From Ruminococcus sp. (GTDB lineage: Bacteria; Bacillota; Clostridia; Oscillospirales; Ruminococcaceae), in the NCBI GenBank assembly GCA_029060755.1, contig JAIDTI010000024.1, positions 23,679 to 87,678 of the forward strand: a stretch of DNA of 64,000 bases, given 5' to 3'. Positions within the stretch are counted from its first letter, which is position 1. Each line of letters begins with the position of its first letter. This document shows, in pieces, positions 18,818-30,188 of this stretch. The notes beneath the pieces were generated by a model. The model was given only the letters and a program-made list of their open reading frames with translations, was not told the DNA's origin and made no database searches. A program made the position numbers and the translations under genes.

Positions 18818-20002
18818 ATGGAAAACTTTTTCAAGGCATTGCATGAACTTGGTGAGGAGAATAGTGTCGGAACAGAACAGCTTATTGAAAAGGTAAAATC
18901 AGCAATGCTTAAAGCTGCAAAAAAAGCTTATCCGCATAGTGAGGACAGAATAAGAGTTGAGATAGACCCTGATTCTAAAAAGTTCGCTATGTATATTGTG
19001 CAGGAAATTATTGATGATGAGCCTATTGACGAAAATGAAATCAACATTGAGCAGGCAAAGCTTATTGACGAAAATGCTGTTGTGGGTGGAACTATTCTCA
19101 AAGAGATTGATATTTCAAAGTTCGGAAGAATGGCTGCACTTTCTGCAAAACAGTCAATTAAGGGCGATTTGAGAGAGATAAACAGAAATCAGATACTTAA
19201 TAAGTTTGAGAAAAAAGAGCATGACTGCATTACTGTAAAAGTTTCACAGGTTGAGCCGGGCAGGGGAACTGTTACGGTTGATTATGACGGAACAGAGCTT
19301 TATCTCTTTAAGGCTGAACAGATTGAGGGCGAAACTTTCAAAGAGGGAAGCCAGATAAAGGTATATATTACAGGTATAGGCGGAAAGAGCAAAAAGCCTA
19401 TTGTAAAGATTTCACGTACACACAAAGACCTTGTAAAACGACTTTTTGAAATTGAAGTACCTGAAATTTATGAAGGTATAGTTGAGGTGAAGTCAATTTC
19501 ACGTGAGGCAGGTTCAAGAACAAAGATTGCTGTATGGTCAAAAGACCCTGATGTTGATGCTGTAGGTGCTTGTATTGGTACAAAAATGGCAAGAATCAAT
19601 GCTGTTGTAAAGGAACTCAACGGCGAAAAGATTGATATTATTTCATGGAGCGAAAAGCCGGAGGAGTTTATTGCAAAGGCTCTTGCACCTGCTGAAGTAC
19701 TGAAAACTGTTATAGTATCAGAAGAAGAAAAAATGTGTACTGTTATTGTGCCAAATAATCAGCTTTCTCTTGCAATAGGAAACAAGGGTCAAAATGCAAA
19801 GCTTGCGGCAAAGCTTACAGGATATAAAATTGATATAAAACCGCAGGTAAATACAGCTACTGGTGAAACAGCTCCTGAATTAAGTGAAGATTTTGTTGTA
19901 CCTGCTGCTGAAAAGTCTGTTGAAGATGAATCAGCTACAGAGGAAATCAATATCAGTTCAGAAGAAAATGCAGAAGTATCTGCTGATAAAGCAGAGGAAT
20001 GA
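18818..20002 (+). CDS. nusA: Transcription termination/antitermination factor NusA
   Basis: MENFFKALHELGEEN...S1/KH domains: NNQLSLAIGNKGQNAKLAAKLTGYKIDIK; ATG 18818 after ggagg. Confidence 0.95.
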   Translation: MENFFKALHELGEENSVGTEQLIEKVKSAMLKAAKKAYPHSEDRIRVEIDPDSKKFAMYIVQEIIDDEPIDENEINIEQAKLIDENAVVGGTILKEIDISKFGRMAALSAKQSIKGDLREINRNQILNKFEKKEHDCITVKVSQVEPGRGTVTVDYDGTELYLFKAEQIEGETFKEGSQIKVYITGIGGKSKKPIVKISRTHKDLVKRLFEIEVPEIYEGIVEVKSISREAGSRTKIAVWSKDPDVDAVGACIGTKMARINAVVKELNGEKIDIISWSEKPEEFIAKALAPAEVLKTVIVSEEEKMCTVIVPNNQLSLAIGNKGQNAKLAAKLTGYKIDIKPQVNTATGETAPELSEDFVVPAAEKSVEDESATEEINISSEENAEVSADKAEE

Positions 20003-20005
20003 TTT

Positions 20006-20284
20006 ATGAAGTCTGTAAAGATACCAATGAGAATGTGTCTTGGCTGTAATGAAAATAAGCCAAAAAAGGAACTTATGAGAGTTGTAAAGTCGCCGGAGGG
20101 TGAAATAAGTCTTGATTTTACAGGAAAGAAAAACGGCAGAGGTGCTTATATATGCCGGAATATAGAATGTTTCAGTAAAGCAAGAAAAGCAAGAAGATTT
20201 GAAAAATCATTCTCATGCAGGATAGATGACAGCGTTTATGAGGTGATGACAGTTGAACTCAAAAAAGAAACAGAAAACAGCTAA
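20006..20284 (+). CDS. rnpM: YlxR-family protein (RnpM)
   Basis: MRMCLGCNENKPKKELMRVVKSPEG...GRGAYICRNIECFSKA. Confidence 0.9.
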   Translation: MKSVKIPMRMCLGCNENKPKKELMRVVKSPEGEISLDFTGKKNGRGAYICRNIECFSKARKARRFEKSFSCRIDDSVYEVMTVELKKETENS

Positions 20285-20570
20285 TCTTCTCACGATATGT
20301 ATCAAAGCGAGAAAAGCTGTAAAGGGTTTTGACAGTGTGAAAGACGCAGTTATAAGCAACAAGGCATATTGTATATTGACAGCTTGCGATATTTCTCCGA
20401 AAACGCTTAAAGAAGTTCGCTTTATATGTGAAAAAAATAATGTAGATGTTATTGTTACAGAACTTGAAAAATCTGAAACAGGCAGACTTTGCGGAAAAGA
20501 AACAGCTGTTATTGCTGTATGTGACAACGGCTTTGCACAAGGTTTCTTGAAAATAGAAAATGACATCTGA
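20253..20570 (+). CDS. ylxQ: L7Ae/YlxQ-family ribosomal protein-like
   Basis: LLTICIKARKAVKGFDSVKDAVISNKAYCILTACDISPKTLKEV; syntenic between ylxR and infB. Confidence 0.8.
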   Translation: MNSKKKQKTANLLTICIKARKAVKGFDSVKDAVISNKAYCILTACDISPKTLKEVRFICEKNNVDVIVTELEKSETGRLCGKETAVIAVCDNGFAQGFLKIENDI

Positions 20571-20648
20571 TTTCAGGTGTCTGCATAAATGGATATAAAC
20601 AAAAGCTGTATATTTATATAGCGTGACTTAATGGAGGTATTTCAGCCT

Positions 20649-23144
20649 ATGGCAAAAAAGATAAAGTTAATTGATATGGCGAAAGACTTGAATATTTCGT
20701 CTCAGAGAATCATCGATTTTTTCGCTGAAAAAGGTGATAACAAGAAAAAGGCAGCATCTGTTCTTACAGAAACAGAACTTAATATTTTTCTTGAATATTA
20801 CACAAAATCCAATGAGTTAAAGTCATTTGACGGCTATTTTTCATCAAAAAAAGAAGTTAAATCTGAAAAAAACTCTGATAAGAAATCAGACAAGAAAAAC
20901 AAGAATGACGACAAGAAGTTTAAAAATAACAAGCCGTCAAAAAATAATGATGTCAAAGCATCTGTAAAAAATGAGGGTAAAACTTTGAAAAATGAGGGAA
21001 AAGCTCCTGAAAAGGAAACAAAAATGCCTGTTGAAACAAAAAAAGCTGATGACAACAAATATTCAGACAAGAAGAAGAAAAAGGAACAGGCTAAAGCAAG
21101 AACAAGAGGAGAAAGCTCCAAACTTAATGTGAATTTCTCGTCTGAAACAGCATCAACAGCTACACAAAGACGTACTGTTGATACAAGAGGAAGCTATGTT
21201 GACCTTGACAAGTATAATGAACGTTATGACCAGATGGCATCAGGAAACAACAAGCATGGCGGTGAAAATTATTCATCAAAGAAACAGAAGATAAATCAGA
21301 AATCAGCACAGAGAAACCGTCAGCAGTTCTCTAAAAAAGAGTCTGAAGCAGAAAAGCTGAAAAGACTTGAACTTGAAAGAGCAAGAAAACAACAGCTTAA
21401 AGTTATGATTCCTGATAATATTACTGTAGGCGAACTTGCTGTTCGTCTTAAAGCTACAGCGACAGAAGTTATCAAGAAGCTTATGGGTCTTGGTGTTATG
21501 GCATCTATAAATCAGGAGATTGATTTTGATACAGCGTCACTTGTTGCTGAAGAAATGGGTGCAAAAGTAGAAAAGGAAATCATTGTTACTATTGAAGAAC
21601 GTCTTATAGATGACAGTGATGACGACGATACAAATCTTGAAACAAGATGTCCTGTTGTTGTTGTTATGGGTCACGTTGACCACGGTAAAACATCGATACT
21701 TGACAAGATAAGAAATGCTCATGTTGCCGCAGGTGAAGCAGGCGGTATCACACAGCATATCGGTGCTTATCAGGTTAAAGTAAATGGACAGAAAATTACT
21801 TTCCTTGATACTCCGGGACATGAGGCTTTTACTTCAATGCGTGCAAGAGGTGCAAATATTACTGATATTGCAATTCTTGTTGTTGCCGCTGATGATGGTA
21901 TCATGCCACAGACTGTTGAATCAATCAACCATGCAAAATCGGCAGGAATACAGATAATTGTTGCTATAAACAAAATGGATAAAGAGGGCGCAAACCCTGA
22001 TAGAATCAAGGAAGAACTTACTAAATATGACCTTGTCTGTGAAGACTGGGGCGGTGATATTATATGCGTTCCTGTTTCTGCAAAAACAGGGGAGGGAATT
22101 GATGAACTTCTTGAATCTGTACTTCTTGTTGCAGAAGTTCAGGAACTTAAAGCAAATCCCGAAAGACTTGCAAAGGGTACTGTTATTGAAGCACGTCTTG
22201 ACAAGGGCAGAGGTCCTATTGCTACACTTCTTGTACAGAATGGTACGCTCAAACAAGGTGATGTGCTTATTGCAGGTACGGCTGTAGGTCGTGTGCGTGT
22301 AATGACAAACGACAAGGGAAAAGCTGTAAAAACTGCTGGTCCTTCTGTTCCTGTTGAAATTACTGGTCTGGCAGAAGTTCCAAGTGCTGGCGATACTTTC
22401 AACGCTGTTGAAGATGAAAGACTTGCCCGTGAACTTGTTGAGCAGAGAAAGCATGAAGCAAAACAGGAGCAGTTTAACTCATACAGAAAAGTAACTCTTG
22501 ATAACCTTTTCAGTCAGATTGCAGAGGGCGATATTAAGGAACTCCCTATTATTGTAAAAGCAGATGTGCAGGGTTCTGTTGAAGCTGTAAAGCAGTCACT
22601 TGAAAAAATTTCAAATGATGAAGTAAGAGTCCGTGTAATTCATGGTGCTGTTGGCGCAGTAAAAGAAAGTGATGTTATGCTTGCAAGTGCATCAAATGCT
22701 ATTATTGTAGGATTCAATGTACGTCCCGACCCTGTAGCAGCTGAAAATGCAGTTCGTGACGGTGTAGACATAAGACTTTACCGCATTATATATGATGCTA
22801 TAGAGGAAATTTCAACAGCTATGAAAGGTATGCTTGCACCAAAATTCCGTGACGTTGAACTTGGACGCATTGAAGTCCGTCAGGTTTACAAGATTTCCAA
22901 TGTCGGCATGGTTGCAGGAAGTTACGTTCTGAACGGCAAAGTTACACGTGGCTGTCAGGTTCGTGTTGTCCGTGACGGAATTATAATTGCAGATGACAAA
23001 GTTGCAGGTCTGAAACGTTTCAAGGACGATGCAAAGGAAGTTGCCGAAGGATATGAATGTGGTATCAGTCTTGAAAAGTTCAGCGACGTAAAAGAGGGTG
23101 ACATTTTCGAGGCTTATATGGTTGAGGAATACAGAGAAGATTAA
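20649..23144 (+). CDS. infB: Translation initiation factor IF-2
   Basis: [20 protein letters not shown]...[12 protein letters not shown]...[19 protein letters not shown] 20649 with upstream ggagg. Confidence 0.97.
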   Translation: MAKKIKLIDMAKDLNISSQRIIDFFAEKGDNKKKAASVLTETELNIFLEYYTKSNELKSFDGYFSSKKEVKSEKNSDKKSDKKNKNDDKKFKNNKPSKNNDVKASVKNEGKTLKNEGKAPEKETKMPVETKKADDNKYSDKKKKKEQAKARTRGESSKLNVNFSSETASTATQRRTVDTRGSYVDLDKYNERYDQMASGNNKHGGENYSSKKQKINQKSAQRNRQQFSKKESEAEKLKRLELERARKQQLKVMIPDNITVGELAVRLKATATEVIKKLMGLGVMASINQEIDFDTASLVAEEMGAKVEKEIIVTIEERLIDDSDDDDTNLETRCPVVVVMGHVDHGKTSILDKIRNAHVAAGEAGGITQHIGAYQVKVNGQKITFLDTPGHEAFTSMRARGANITDIAILVVAADDGIMPQTVESINHAKSAGIQIIVAINKMDKEGANPDRIKEELTKYDLVCEDWGGDIICVPVSAKTGEGIDELLESVLLVAEVQELKANPERLAKGTVIEARLDKGRGPIATLLVQNGTLKQGDVLIAGTAVGRVRVMTNDKGKAVKTAGPSVPVEITGLAEVPSAGDTFNAVEDERLARELVEQRKHEAKQEQFNSYRKVTLDNLFSQIAEGDIKELPIIVKADVQGSVEAVKQSLEKISNDEVRVRVIHGAVGAVKESDVMLASASNAIIVGFNVRPDPVAAENAVRDGVDIRLYRIIYDAIEEISTAMKGMLAPKFRDVELGRIEVRQVYKISNVGMVAGSYVLNGKVTRGCQVRVVRDGIIIADDKVAGLKRFKDDAKEVAEGYECGISLEKFSDVKEGDIFEAYMVEEYRED

Positions 23145-23201
23145 TTCATTTTTCGGGGTTCTTTACAAAGAACTCCGAATATAGTACAATGAGGTGATAT
23201 T

Positions 23202-23597
23202 TTGGGCGATGAAAGAATGAGCAATGCTGATATGATTCAGTATTGCAATGAAGCTCTTGCATGGGAAGATTTTGGTCCTGTTGATATTTATTTTTTTGAA
23301 TCAGTTAAAAAAATTCTTTTAGGCGAGTCAAGTCCTTTTGAGGATACGGATAATTTTCCTAATAATCTTATGGGAATGGAACGCCCTGTCCGTGATATTG
23401 AGCTTCAGCCTGAATATCATAAATTTGCTGATATATACTATCAGGAAGGGGATGAAGATTTACCCGACTACAGCAAGACATATGAGCCTGAAAAACAATC
23501 TGACGGATTTTTTGGAAAGTCTGATTCCGTTCAGCAGCATTATGAAAGAAAATCAGGCGGATTCAAGGTAAAATTAAAGGCTGTAAAGAAAGGATAA
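23202..23597 (+). CDS. Conserved hypothetical protein between infB and rbfA
   Basis: 131-aa ORF in operon, 3 nt from rbfA start; no family recognised. Confidence 0.65.
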   Translation: MGDERMSNADMIQYCNEALAWEDFGPVDIYFFESVKKILLGESSPFEDTDNFPNNLMGMERPVRDIELQPEYHKFADIYYQEGDEDLPDYSKTYEPEKQSDGFFGKSDSVQQHYERKSGGFKVKLKAVKKG

Positions 23598-23599
23598 TT

Positions 23600-23938
23600 A
23601 TGGCAAACTATAAAACAAGCCGTATGGCAGAAGATATTAAAAGAGAACTGACAGCAATTATGCGTGAACTCAAAGACCCTCGTATTGACAAGATGCTTAC
23701 TGTAGTAAAGGTCGATTTGTCGGGTGATATGTCTGTATGCAAGGTTTATGTTTCAAGTCTCGGGGGAATGGAAAAAACTGTTGAATCAGTAAAAGGGCTG
23801 AAAAGTGCATCAGGATTTGTCCGCCGTGAACTTTTTCATCGTTTGCAGATGAGAAAATCACCTGAACTTACTTTTATTGCTGATAATTCCATTGAGCGTG
23901 GTGCTGAAATAAGCAAGAAACTCAATGATATTCTTTAA
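23600..23938 (+). CDS. rbfA: Ribosome-binding factor A
   Basis: RMAEDIKRELTAIMRELKDPRIDKMLTVVKVDLSGD. Confidence 0.95.
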   Translation: MANYKTSRMAEDIKRELTAIMRELKDPRIDKMLTVVKVDLSGDMSVCKVYVSSLGGMEKTVESVKGLKSASGFVRRELFHRLQMRKSPELTFIADNSIERGAEISKKLNDIL

Positions 23939-23950
23939 GGGGGAGTTGCT

Positions 23951-24901
23951 ATGTATATCGGTTACAGCGAAGCAGAAACTTTTTTGAGAAACTGTAAAGA
24001 TGCCGTTATAATTACACATCAAAGCCCTGACGGTGACTGTATCGGTGCAGGGTTCGGCTTGAAAGATATTCTTGCCGAACTCGGCATAAGAAGTCATGTT
24101 ATATGCAGTGACGAATTTTCGTCAAGATTTGATTTTCTGACAAACGTTGGAGCAGGTGAGGAGTTTGAGCCTGAAACTATAATTGCTGTTGATGTTGCTG
24201 ATACTCAACTTATGGGAAAATATAAGGATATTTACGGTAACAGGGTTCAGCTTTGCATTGACCACCATATCTCAAACAGAAACTATGCTGAAAAAACTTT
24301 GTTAAGACCAAAGGCAACGGCTGTATGTGAAATCATATACGACCTTGCAAAGTTTATGGGTGTGAAAATAAGCCGTCACTGTGCAATGTGCCTTTATACA
24401 GGCATTGCAACTGATTCGGGCTGTTTCAGATATGACTGCACTACTGCTGAAGCTCATGAAATAGCTGCTGAAATTAAAAGAAGTTATGATATAGATTTCG
24501 CAGAAATCAACCGCAATATGTTTGAAGTCAAGACAAAGGCAAGAATGATTCTTGAATCAAAGTTTATGGAACTTATGGAAGAATATGAGGATGGAAAAAT
24601 TATTTTTGCTGCTATAACGCTTGATATGATGAAAAAAATCGGTGTAAGTTATGATGAATTTGAAGGGCTTGCACCTATGACAGTTCAGCTTGAAGGTACA
24701 GAAGTAGGTATTCTTGTAAAGGAGCGTGAGCCGGGTTTATTCAAATGTTCGTTCCGTTCTGCAAATAATATCAATGTATCAGATATATGCAGAAGTATCG
24801 GCGGAGGAGGTCACGCAAAAGCGGCTGGCTGTTCAATAGAGGGTACTCTTGATGAAGTAAGAAACAGGCTTTTAGAAGTGACAAGAAAGGCTGTAGAATG
24901 A
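23951..24901 (+). CDS. nrnA: DHH/DHHA1-family phosphoesterase (NrnA-like)
   Basis: VIITHQSPDGDCIGAGFGL; CIDHHISN; SIGGGGHAKAAGC. Confidence 0.9.
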   Translation: MYIGYSEAETFLRNCKDAVIITHQSPDGDCIGAGFGLKDILAELGIRSHVICSDEFSSRFDFLTNVGAGEEFEPETIIAVDVADTQLMGKYKDIYGNRVQLCIDHHISNRNYAEKTLLRPKATAVCEIIYDLAKFMGVKISRHCAMCLYTGIATDSGCFRYDCTTAEAHEIAAEIKRSYDIDFAEINRNMFEVKTKARMILESKFMELMEEYEDGKIIFAAITLDMMKKIGVSYDEFEGLAPMTVQLEGTEVGILVKEREPGLFKCSFRSANNINVSDICRSIGGGGHAKAAGCSIEGTLDEVRNRLLEVTRKAVE

Positions 24902-25791
24902 ACGGAATAATTTGTATAGACAAACCACAGGATTTCACTTCTTTTGATGTGATTGCTAAACTGCGTGGCATACTGAAAACAAAGCGTATCGGTCACAGCG
25001 GTACTCTTGACCCTATGGCAACAGGTGTTCTGCCCGTATTTATCGGAACGGCAACAAAGGCTTGTGATATGATGCCCGATACTTCTAAGGCATACCGTGC
25101 TGGATTCAGATTCGGCATTTCTACTGATACACTTGATATTACAGGGAAAGTTACATCTGAATACTCGTTGAAAGTTACAAAACAAGATGTACTTGATGTA
25201 ATTCCGAAGTTCATAGGAAACATAAAGCAGATACCGCCTATGTATTCAGCAGTTAAAATCGGTGGACAGAAGTTATGCAATCTTGCAAGAAAAGGTATTG
25301 AAATAGAACGTCCTGAACGTGAAATAACTGTTGACAGTATAAAACTTGAAAGCTTTGACGAAGATTCGCAGTCGGGAGTGATTTCGGTAATCTGTTCAAA
25401 AGGTACTTATATCAGGAGTCTTATTGATGATATTGGAAATTCTTTAGGCTGTGGCGGTGTTATGACTTCTCTTGTGCGTACATGGTCGGGAGGATTTTCA
25501 CTTGATGATTGCTTTACACTTGATGAAATTCAAAGTCTTGCGGATTCGGAAAATATTGAATATGCACTTATATCTGTAGAATGTGTTTTCAGCGGACTTC
25601 CGAAAACAAGGCTTAATAAAGTTCAGACAAGAATGTATAAAAACGGCGTTAAGCTTGATTTAAACCGCATAAATCATATTAAGCCTGAATTTTCTGAATA
25701 TTCTGTATATAGCTATGACAAGGAATTTATTGGTGTTGCGTGTGCGGACTTTGAAAAAGGCGAACTGCGTGTTGTTAAAAATTTTATCTGA
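24898..25791 (+). CDS. truB: tRNA pseudouridine(55) synthase
   Basis: GIICIDKPQDFTSFDVIAKLR...RIGHSGTLDPMATGVLPV. Confidence 0.96.
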   Translation: MNGIICIDKPQDFTSFDVIAKLRGILKTKRIGHSGTLDPMATGVLPVFIGTATKACDMMPDTSKAYRAGFRFGISTDTLDITGKVTSEYSLKVTKQDVLDVIPKFIGNIKQIPPMYSAVKIGGQKLCNLARKGIEIERPEREITVDSIKLESFDEDSQSGVISVICSKGTYIRSLIDDIGNSLGCGGVMTSLVRTWSGGFSLDDCFTLDEIQSLADSENIEYALISVECVFSGLPKTRLNKVQTRMYKNGVKLDLNRINHIKPEFSEYSVYSYDKEFIGVACADFEKGELRVVKNFI

Positions 25792-25800
25792 GGTGAACTT

Positions 25801-26697
25801 ATGGAAAAAAGAAAATCTGCTGTTGCACTTGGTCTTTTCGACGGTATTCATCTTGGACACCGTGCTGTACTTAATTTAGCTTTGGAGCAGGAAAAAAATG
25901 GTCTGATTCCCTGTGTTTTTACATTTAATCCTACAATGGTATTAAAAAAAAGTAAAGGGGAATACAGATATATATATACTCATCTTGATAAGCTGAATAT
26001 ATTGTGCAGACTTGGATTTCTCGGGCATATTTATTCTGTGTCGTTTCAGGAAGTATGCGGATTAAGCGGTGAGGAGTTTGTTAAAAATATTCTCATTGAC
26101 AAGCTGACTACAGGATTTGTATGTTGTGGGAACGATTTCAGGTTTGGCAAAAATGCTTCATGCGGAGTAAGTGAACTGTATGCACTCGGCAGAAAATACG
26201 GATTTGATGTATGTATTGCTGATGATGTTGTATATGAGGGTGAGACAGTCTCGTCAACAGCTATTCGCAATATGCTTCAGAATGGTGATGTTGTAAGGGC
26301 TTGGCAGTTTCTCAGTGAGCCTTATACTATTAATAAAACAGTTATTCATGGTGCGGAACTCGGCAGGACTATCGGTTTTCCAACGATAAACCAGCTTTTC
26401 AATAAGGGACAGCTTGTGCCTAAATATGGCGTTTATGCGTCCGACGTGTGTATTGACGGAGTATGTTACAGAGCTATGACAAATATCGGCATGAAACCAA
26501 CTGTAAATTATAACGGAATACCTCTTGCGGAAACACATATAATAGATTTTTCGGGTGATTTGTATGGCAGGAGGATTCAGACAAATATCAGGGAGTTTAT
26601 ACGTCCCGAACAGAAATTTGATTCTGTAGGTGAACTTCAAAGGCAGATTGCCAAAGATATGAAATATATACAACATATAAACATAGAAAATTCGTAA
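25801..26697 (+). CDS. ribF: Bifunctional riboflavin kinase/FAD synthetase
   Basis: VALGLFDGIHLGHRAVL; GRTIGFPTINQL; ISSTAIR-type motif VSSTAIRNML. Confidence 0.95.
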   Translation: MEKRKSAVALGLFDGIHLGHRAVLNLALEQEKNGLIPCVFTFNPTMVLKKSKGEYRYIYTHLDKLNILCRLGFLGHIYSVSFQEVCGLSGEEFVKNILIDKLTTGFVCCGNDFRFGKNASCGVSELYALGRKYGFDVCIADDVVYEGETVSSTAIRNMLQNGDVVRAWQFLSEPYTINKTVIHGAELGRTIGFPTINQLFNKGQLVPKYGVYASDVCIDGVCYRAMTNIGMKPTVNYNGIPLAETHIIDFSGDLYGRRIQTNIREFIRPEQKFDSVGELQRQIAKDMKYIQHINIENS

Positions 26698-26779
26698 TGC
26701 TTTCACGCTGTTGTCACATATATGTTATATTATTTTAAAAGGCATTATTAAATTAAAAATATCAGGAGGACAAAGCCAG

Positions 26780-27835
26780 ATGATTGAGGTTACAAACCTT
26801 GTAAAGAATTACGGCGACAAAAAAGCTGTAAAAGGTATCAGTTTTACGGTTGAAAAGGGTGAAATACTCGGTTTTCTTGGTCCGAACGGAGCAGGAAAGT
26901 CAACCACAATGAATATGCTTACGGGCTATATTTCATCAACATCAGGACATATTAAAATCAATGGAGTGGATATTCTGGAAGACCCTATCAAGGCAAAGTC
27001 AAATATAGGTTATCTGCCGGAAATCCCTCCGCTTTACGTGGATATGACTGTTGAAGGCTATCTTAATTTCATGTTTGATTTAAAAAAGTGCAAGCTGTCA
27101 AGAAAAAAGCATCTTGATGAAATATGCAGTCTCTGCAAAATTTCTCAGGTAAAGGGCAGACTTATCCGCAATCTTTCAAAAGGTTACAAGCAGAGAGTCG
27201 GACTTGCGCAGGCTCTTATAAATAATCCGCCTGTACTTATTCTTGATGAGCCTACTGTCGGACTTGACCCGAATCAGATTATTGAGATACGTACACTTAT
27301 TAAAAAACTTGGCAAAAATCACACTGTAATACTTTCGTCCCATATTCTTCCTGAAATTCAGGCTGTATGCGACAGAATCATTATTATAAACAAGGGTGTT
27401 GTTGCCGCACATGGTACAGCGGACGAAATTGCAAGAGATATTACAAATCAGCACAAAATGACTCTCAGAATTGAGGGAAGTACACATACAAAAGAGGATA
27501 AGCAAGTTATTGTTGATGCTATCAGAAGTATTGACGGCGTGAAATATGTGCGTGCTGATATGGAGAGAGAAAAAGGCATCTATGATTATGATGTTGAAAC
27601 AGACGGGCAGACTGACATCAGACGTGCAATAAATAATATCTGCAAGGAAAAAGGCTGGAATATTCTGATGTTACAGCTTTCTGACCTTACATTAGAAGAT
27701 ATATTCCTTAAAATTACAATGGACGATTCTTTTGTTAATAATGCAGAAAAAAAGTCCCCGAAAATTGAACTTGATGTCAAGGACGGCGAACTTATTGCTT
27801 CTGAAATAGAAGAAAATCAAGGAGGAGAGAAATAA
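26780..27835 (+). CDS. ABC transporter ATP-binding protein (GldA-like)
   Basis: GFLGPNGAGKSTTMNMLTGYI; LSKGYKQRVGLAQAL; ATG 26780 after aggagg. Confidence 0.92.
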   Translation: MIEVTNLVKNYGDKKAVKGISFTVEKGEILGFLGPNGAGKSTTMNMLTGYISSTSGHIKINGVDILEDPIKAKSNIGYLPEIPPLYVDMTVEGYLNFMFDLKKCKLSRKKHLDEICSLCKISQVKGRLIRNLSKGYKQRVGLAQALINNPPVLILDEPTVGLDPNQIIEIRTLIKKLGKNHTVILSSHILPEIQAVCDRIIIINKGVVAAHGTADEIARDITNQHKMTLRIEGSTHTKEDKQVIVDAIRSIDGVKYVRADMEREKGIYDYDVETDGQTDIRRAINNICKEKGWNILMLQLSDLTLEDIFLKITMDDSFVNNAEKKSPKIELDVKDGELIASEIEENQGGEK

Positions 27836-28539
27836 TGGGAGCTATATACAGACGTGAAATGGGTGCATTTTTTACTTCGGGACTTGCATATGTGTTCCTT
27901 TCAGTTTTTTCACTTATTTCAGGAATATTTTTCTTTTTCAATGTAATCGGTTCGGGTACTTCCAATATGTCATCAATGTTTGGCTCTATGTTTATTATAG
28001 TACTGTTTCTTATTCCGATTCTTACAATGAAGCTTATGAGTGAGGAAAAGAAAAACCGAACAGACCAGGGACTTCTTACTGCCCCTATAGGCTTATGGTC
28101 TATCGTTCTTGGAAAATATTTTGCGGCACTTACTTTATTTATTATTGCAGAAAGTGTTGTATTTATCTACACTCTGATAATCGCTGTTTATGGTGAGGTA
28201 ATGTGGGCATCACTTCTTGGCAACTACTTTGCAATGCTTTTTCTTGGCTCTGCTTTTATTGCTGTAGGAATTTTTGTTTCGTCACTTACAGAAAATCAGA
28301 TGGCATCTGCTGTTGCAAGTATGCTTGCACTTTTTGTATTGTATCTTTTTGATTCACTTGCATCAAATATAGAAAATGAATACATTCAGAAAGCTATGCT
28401 TTCACTTTCATTCTATTCAAGATATATTGAGTTTACAAGCGGTGTATTCAATCTCTCAAGTATAGTATTTTTTATCAGTGCAGCTTTTCTCTTTAACTTC
28501 TTTACAGTCAGAGTTCTTGACAAGAGACGCTGGGGTTAA
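27835..28539 (+). CDS. ABC transporter permease (GldF-like)
   Basis: MGAIYRREMGAFFTSGLAYVFLSVFSLISGIFFFFNV; multi-TM. Confidence 0.85.
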   Translation: MGAIYRREMGAFFTSGLAYVFLSVFSLISGIFFFFNVIGSGTSNMSSMFGSMFIIVLFLIPILTMKLMSEEKKNRTDQGLLTAPIGLWSIVLGKYFAALTLFIIAESVVFIYTLIIAVYGEVMWASLLGNYFAMLFLGSAFIAVGIFVSSLTENQMASAVASMLALFVLYLFDSLASNIENEYIQKAMLSLSFYSRYIEFTSGVFNLSSIVFFISAAFLFNFFTVRVLDKRRWG

Positions 28540-28562
28540 TCTACAGAAAGGAAGTTATACCA

Positions 28563-30188
28563 ATGAGCAAAAAAGAAAAAGATTTAAAAGAAACTTCTAT
28601 TGACGGTGCAGTATCCGTCAAAGAGAAAAATCTGAAAAATTTCAAGAAACTGAAATTCGGTTCAATGTCTGTTGCTGTTATTGTACTTGTTATAGCTATT
28701 GTTGTTGTGATAAATCTTATGTGCGGACTTCTTATGAAGCGTTATCCGATAAAGCTTGACCTTACTCCCGACAACAGATATGAGATTACAGAGGAGTCAA
28801 TAGATGCTATAAAGGCTCTTGACAAAAATATTGACATAACTGTAATGATGACAAAGGATTATTTTACCACAATGTCACAATATTATAAAGAAATGTTCTA
28901 TCAATATTATGGTGCTGTGGTTGAAATGCCTTATGAAATTATACCTGAAATACTTGATAAATATTCCGTATATTCAGAACAGGGCAACGGAAAAATTACT
29001 GTAAAATACGTTGATATGAATAAAGACCCTGATGTTGTTACAAAGTTCAGCAAATACTATAACGGAGAAATTAAGCAGGGAAGTATTGTTTTGCAGTGCG
29101 GTGAGCGTGTAAAGGTTATTGAGCCGGACAAGGTTTCAGGCATGATTACACCGTCTCAAGACAGCACACAGGCAAATATCAGAATGACTTTTGTCGGCGA
29201 AAGTACAATTACTTCTGCTATAAGGGCTGTTGCAGATACAAAACCGATAAGAACTGCATTTATAACAACAATGAACGGACAATCAGTTACTGATTATACC
29301 CATGCTTCAATTATAGCATCATTTGAGGATTTCCTTTCAACAAACGGCTATGACTGTACAGAAATAGACGTTGTAGAAGATTCTTTAAGTCCTGATGATT
29401 ATGATATGATTGTACTTGCTTGTCCTGCCTATGACTTCACACAGGATATTATAACAAAGTTTAGCGATTTTCTCTACAATGGCGGAGAATACGAAAGAGA
29501 TGTCATCTATGTTCCAAACTTCTATGCTGTAAATCTTCCTAATATCAACGAATTTTTAGCAGACTGGAAAATTGAGATAGAACAGTCCGCTATCATGGAA
29601 GAAACGGAAAATATGATACAGGCAACTTATTCTTCTCTTGGTGTGATTGATTATGCTCCTATAATGGAAATTGCAGACAGTGAGGCTGTAGGAAATCTGC
29701 CAAATGAGGCACTCCCGATTATTTCAGCGTACGCAAAGCCTATAAACATCATAAGCAAGAATAATGACGGAATTACAGATGAAATTCTTAAATCTTCATC
29801 AGGTTCTTATCTTATGGGAATCGAAACAGGCGAAAAGTTCGATGAAAAAGCATCATATAATGTTATTGTAAAGGCAAGACGTGAATCATCTGTAGGTATA
29901 AAGGTTTTCGGAAGTGATTTACTTGTAATAAGCAGTCCGTTTATGCTTGATAATTCAGTACTTTCAAGTACAAACACATACAATAATGCAAATGCTGTTC
30001 TTAATATTGTAAATAATATTTCAGGCAAGGAAGAAAGTTCTATTATTTCTGAAAAATCACTTCAGCAGACAAGTATTGCAATGAAAGCATCAACAGCTAG
30101 AGTTATTGAACTGATTGTTATAATTGTGATACCGTTGCTTATTGCTGTTGCTGGTGTTTCTGTACTGTTATGGAGAAAAAATAAATGA
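28563..30188 (+). CDS. GldG-family ABC-associated membrane protein
   Basis: N- and C-terminal TM segments, LDLTPDNRYEITEESIDAIKALDKNIDITVMM. Confidence 0.85.
   Translation: MSKKEKDLKETSIDGAVSVKEKNLKNFKKLKFGSMSVAVIVLVIAIVVVINLMCGLLMKRYPIKLDLTPDNRYEITEESIDAIKALDKNIDITVMMTKDYFTTMSQYYKEMFYQYYGAVVEMPYEIIPEILDKYSVYSEQGNGKITVKYVDMNKDPDVVTKFSKYYNGEIKQGSIVLQCGERVKVIEPDKVSGMITPSQDSTQANIRMTFVGESTITSAIRAVADTKPIRTAFITTMNGQSVTDYTHASIIASFEDFLSTNGYDCTEIDVVEDSLSPDDYDMIVLACPAYDFTQDIITKFSDFLYNGGEYERDVIYVPNFYAVNLPNINEFLADWKIEIEQSAIMEETENMIQATYSSLGVIDYAPIMEIADSEAVGNLPNEALPIISAYAKPINIISKNNDGITDEILKSSSGSYLMGIETGEKFDEKASYNVIVKARRESSVGIKVFGSDLLVISSPFMLDNSVLSSTNTYNNANAVLNIVNNISGKEESSIISEKSLQQTSIAMKASTARVIELIVIIVIPLLIAVAGVSVLLWRKNK

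Noticed and set aside
20834-21121. 95-aa minus-strand Phe/Leu/Ser-rich ORF
   Set aside because: Antisense of the Lys-rich IF-2 linker; typical spurious ORF
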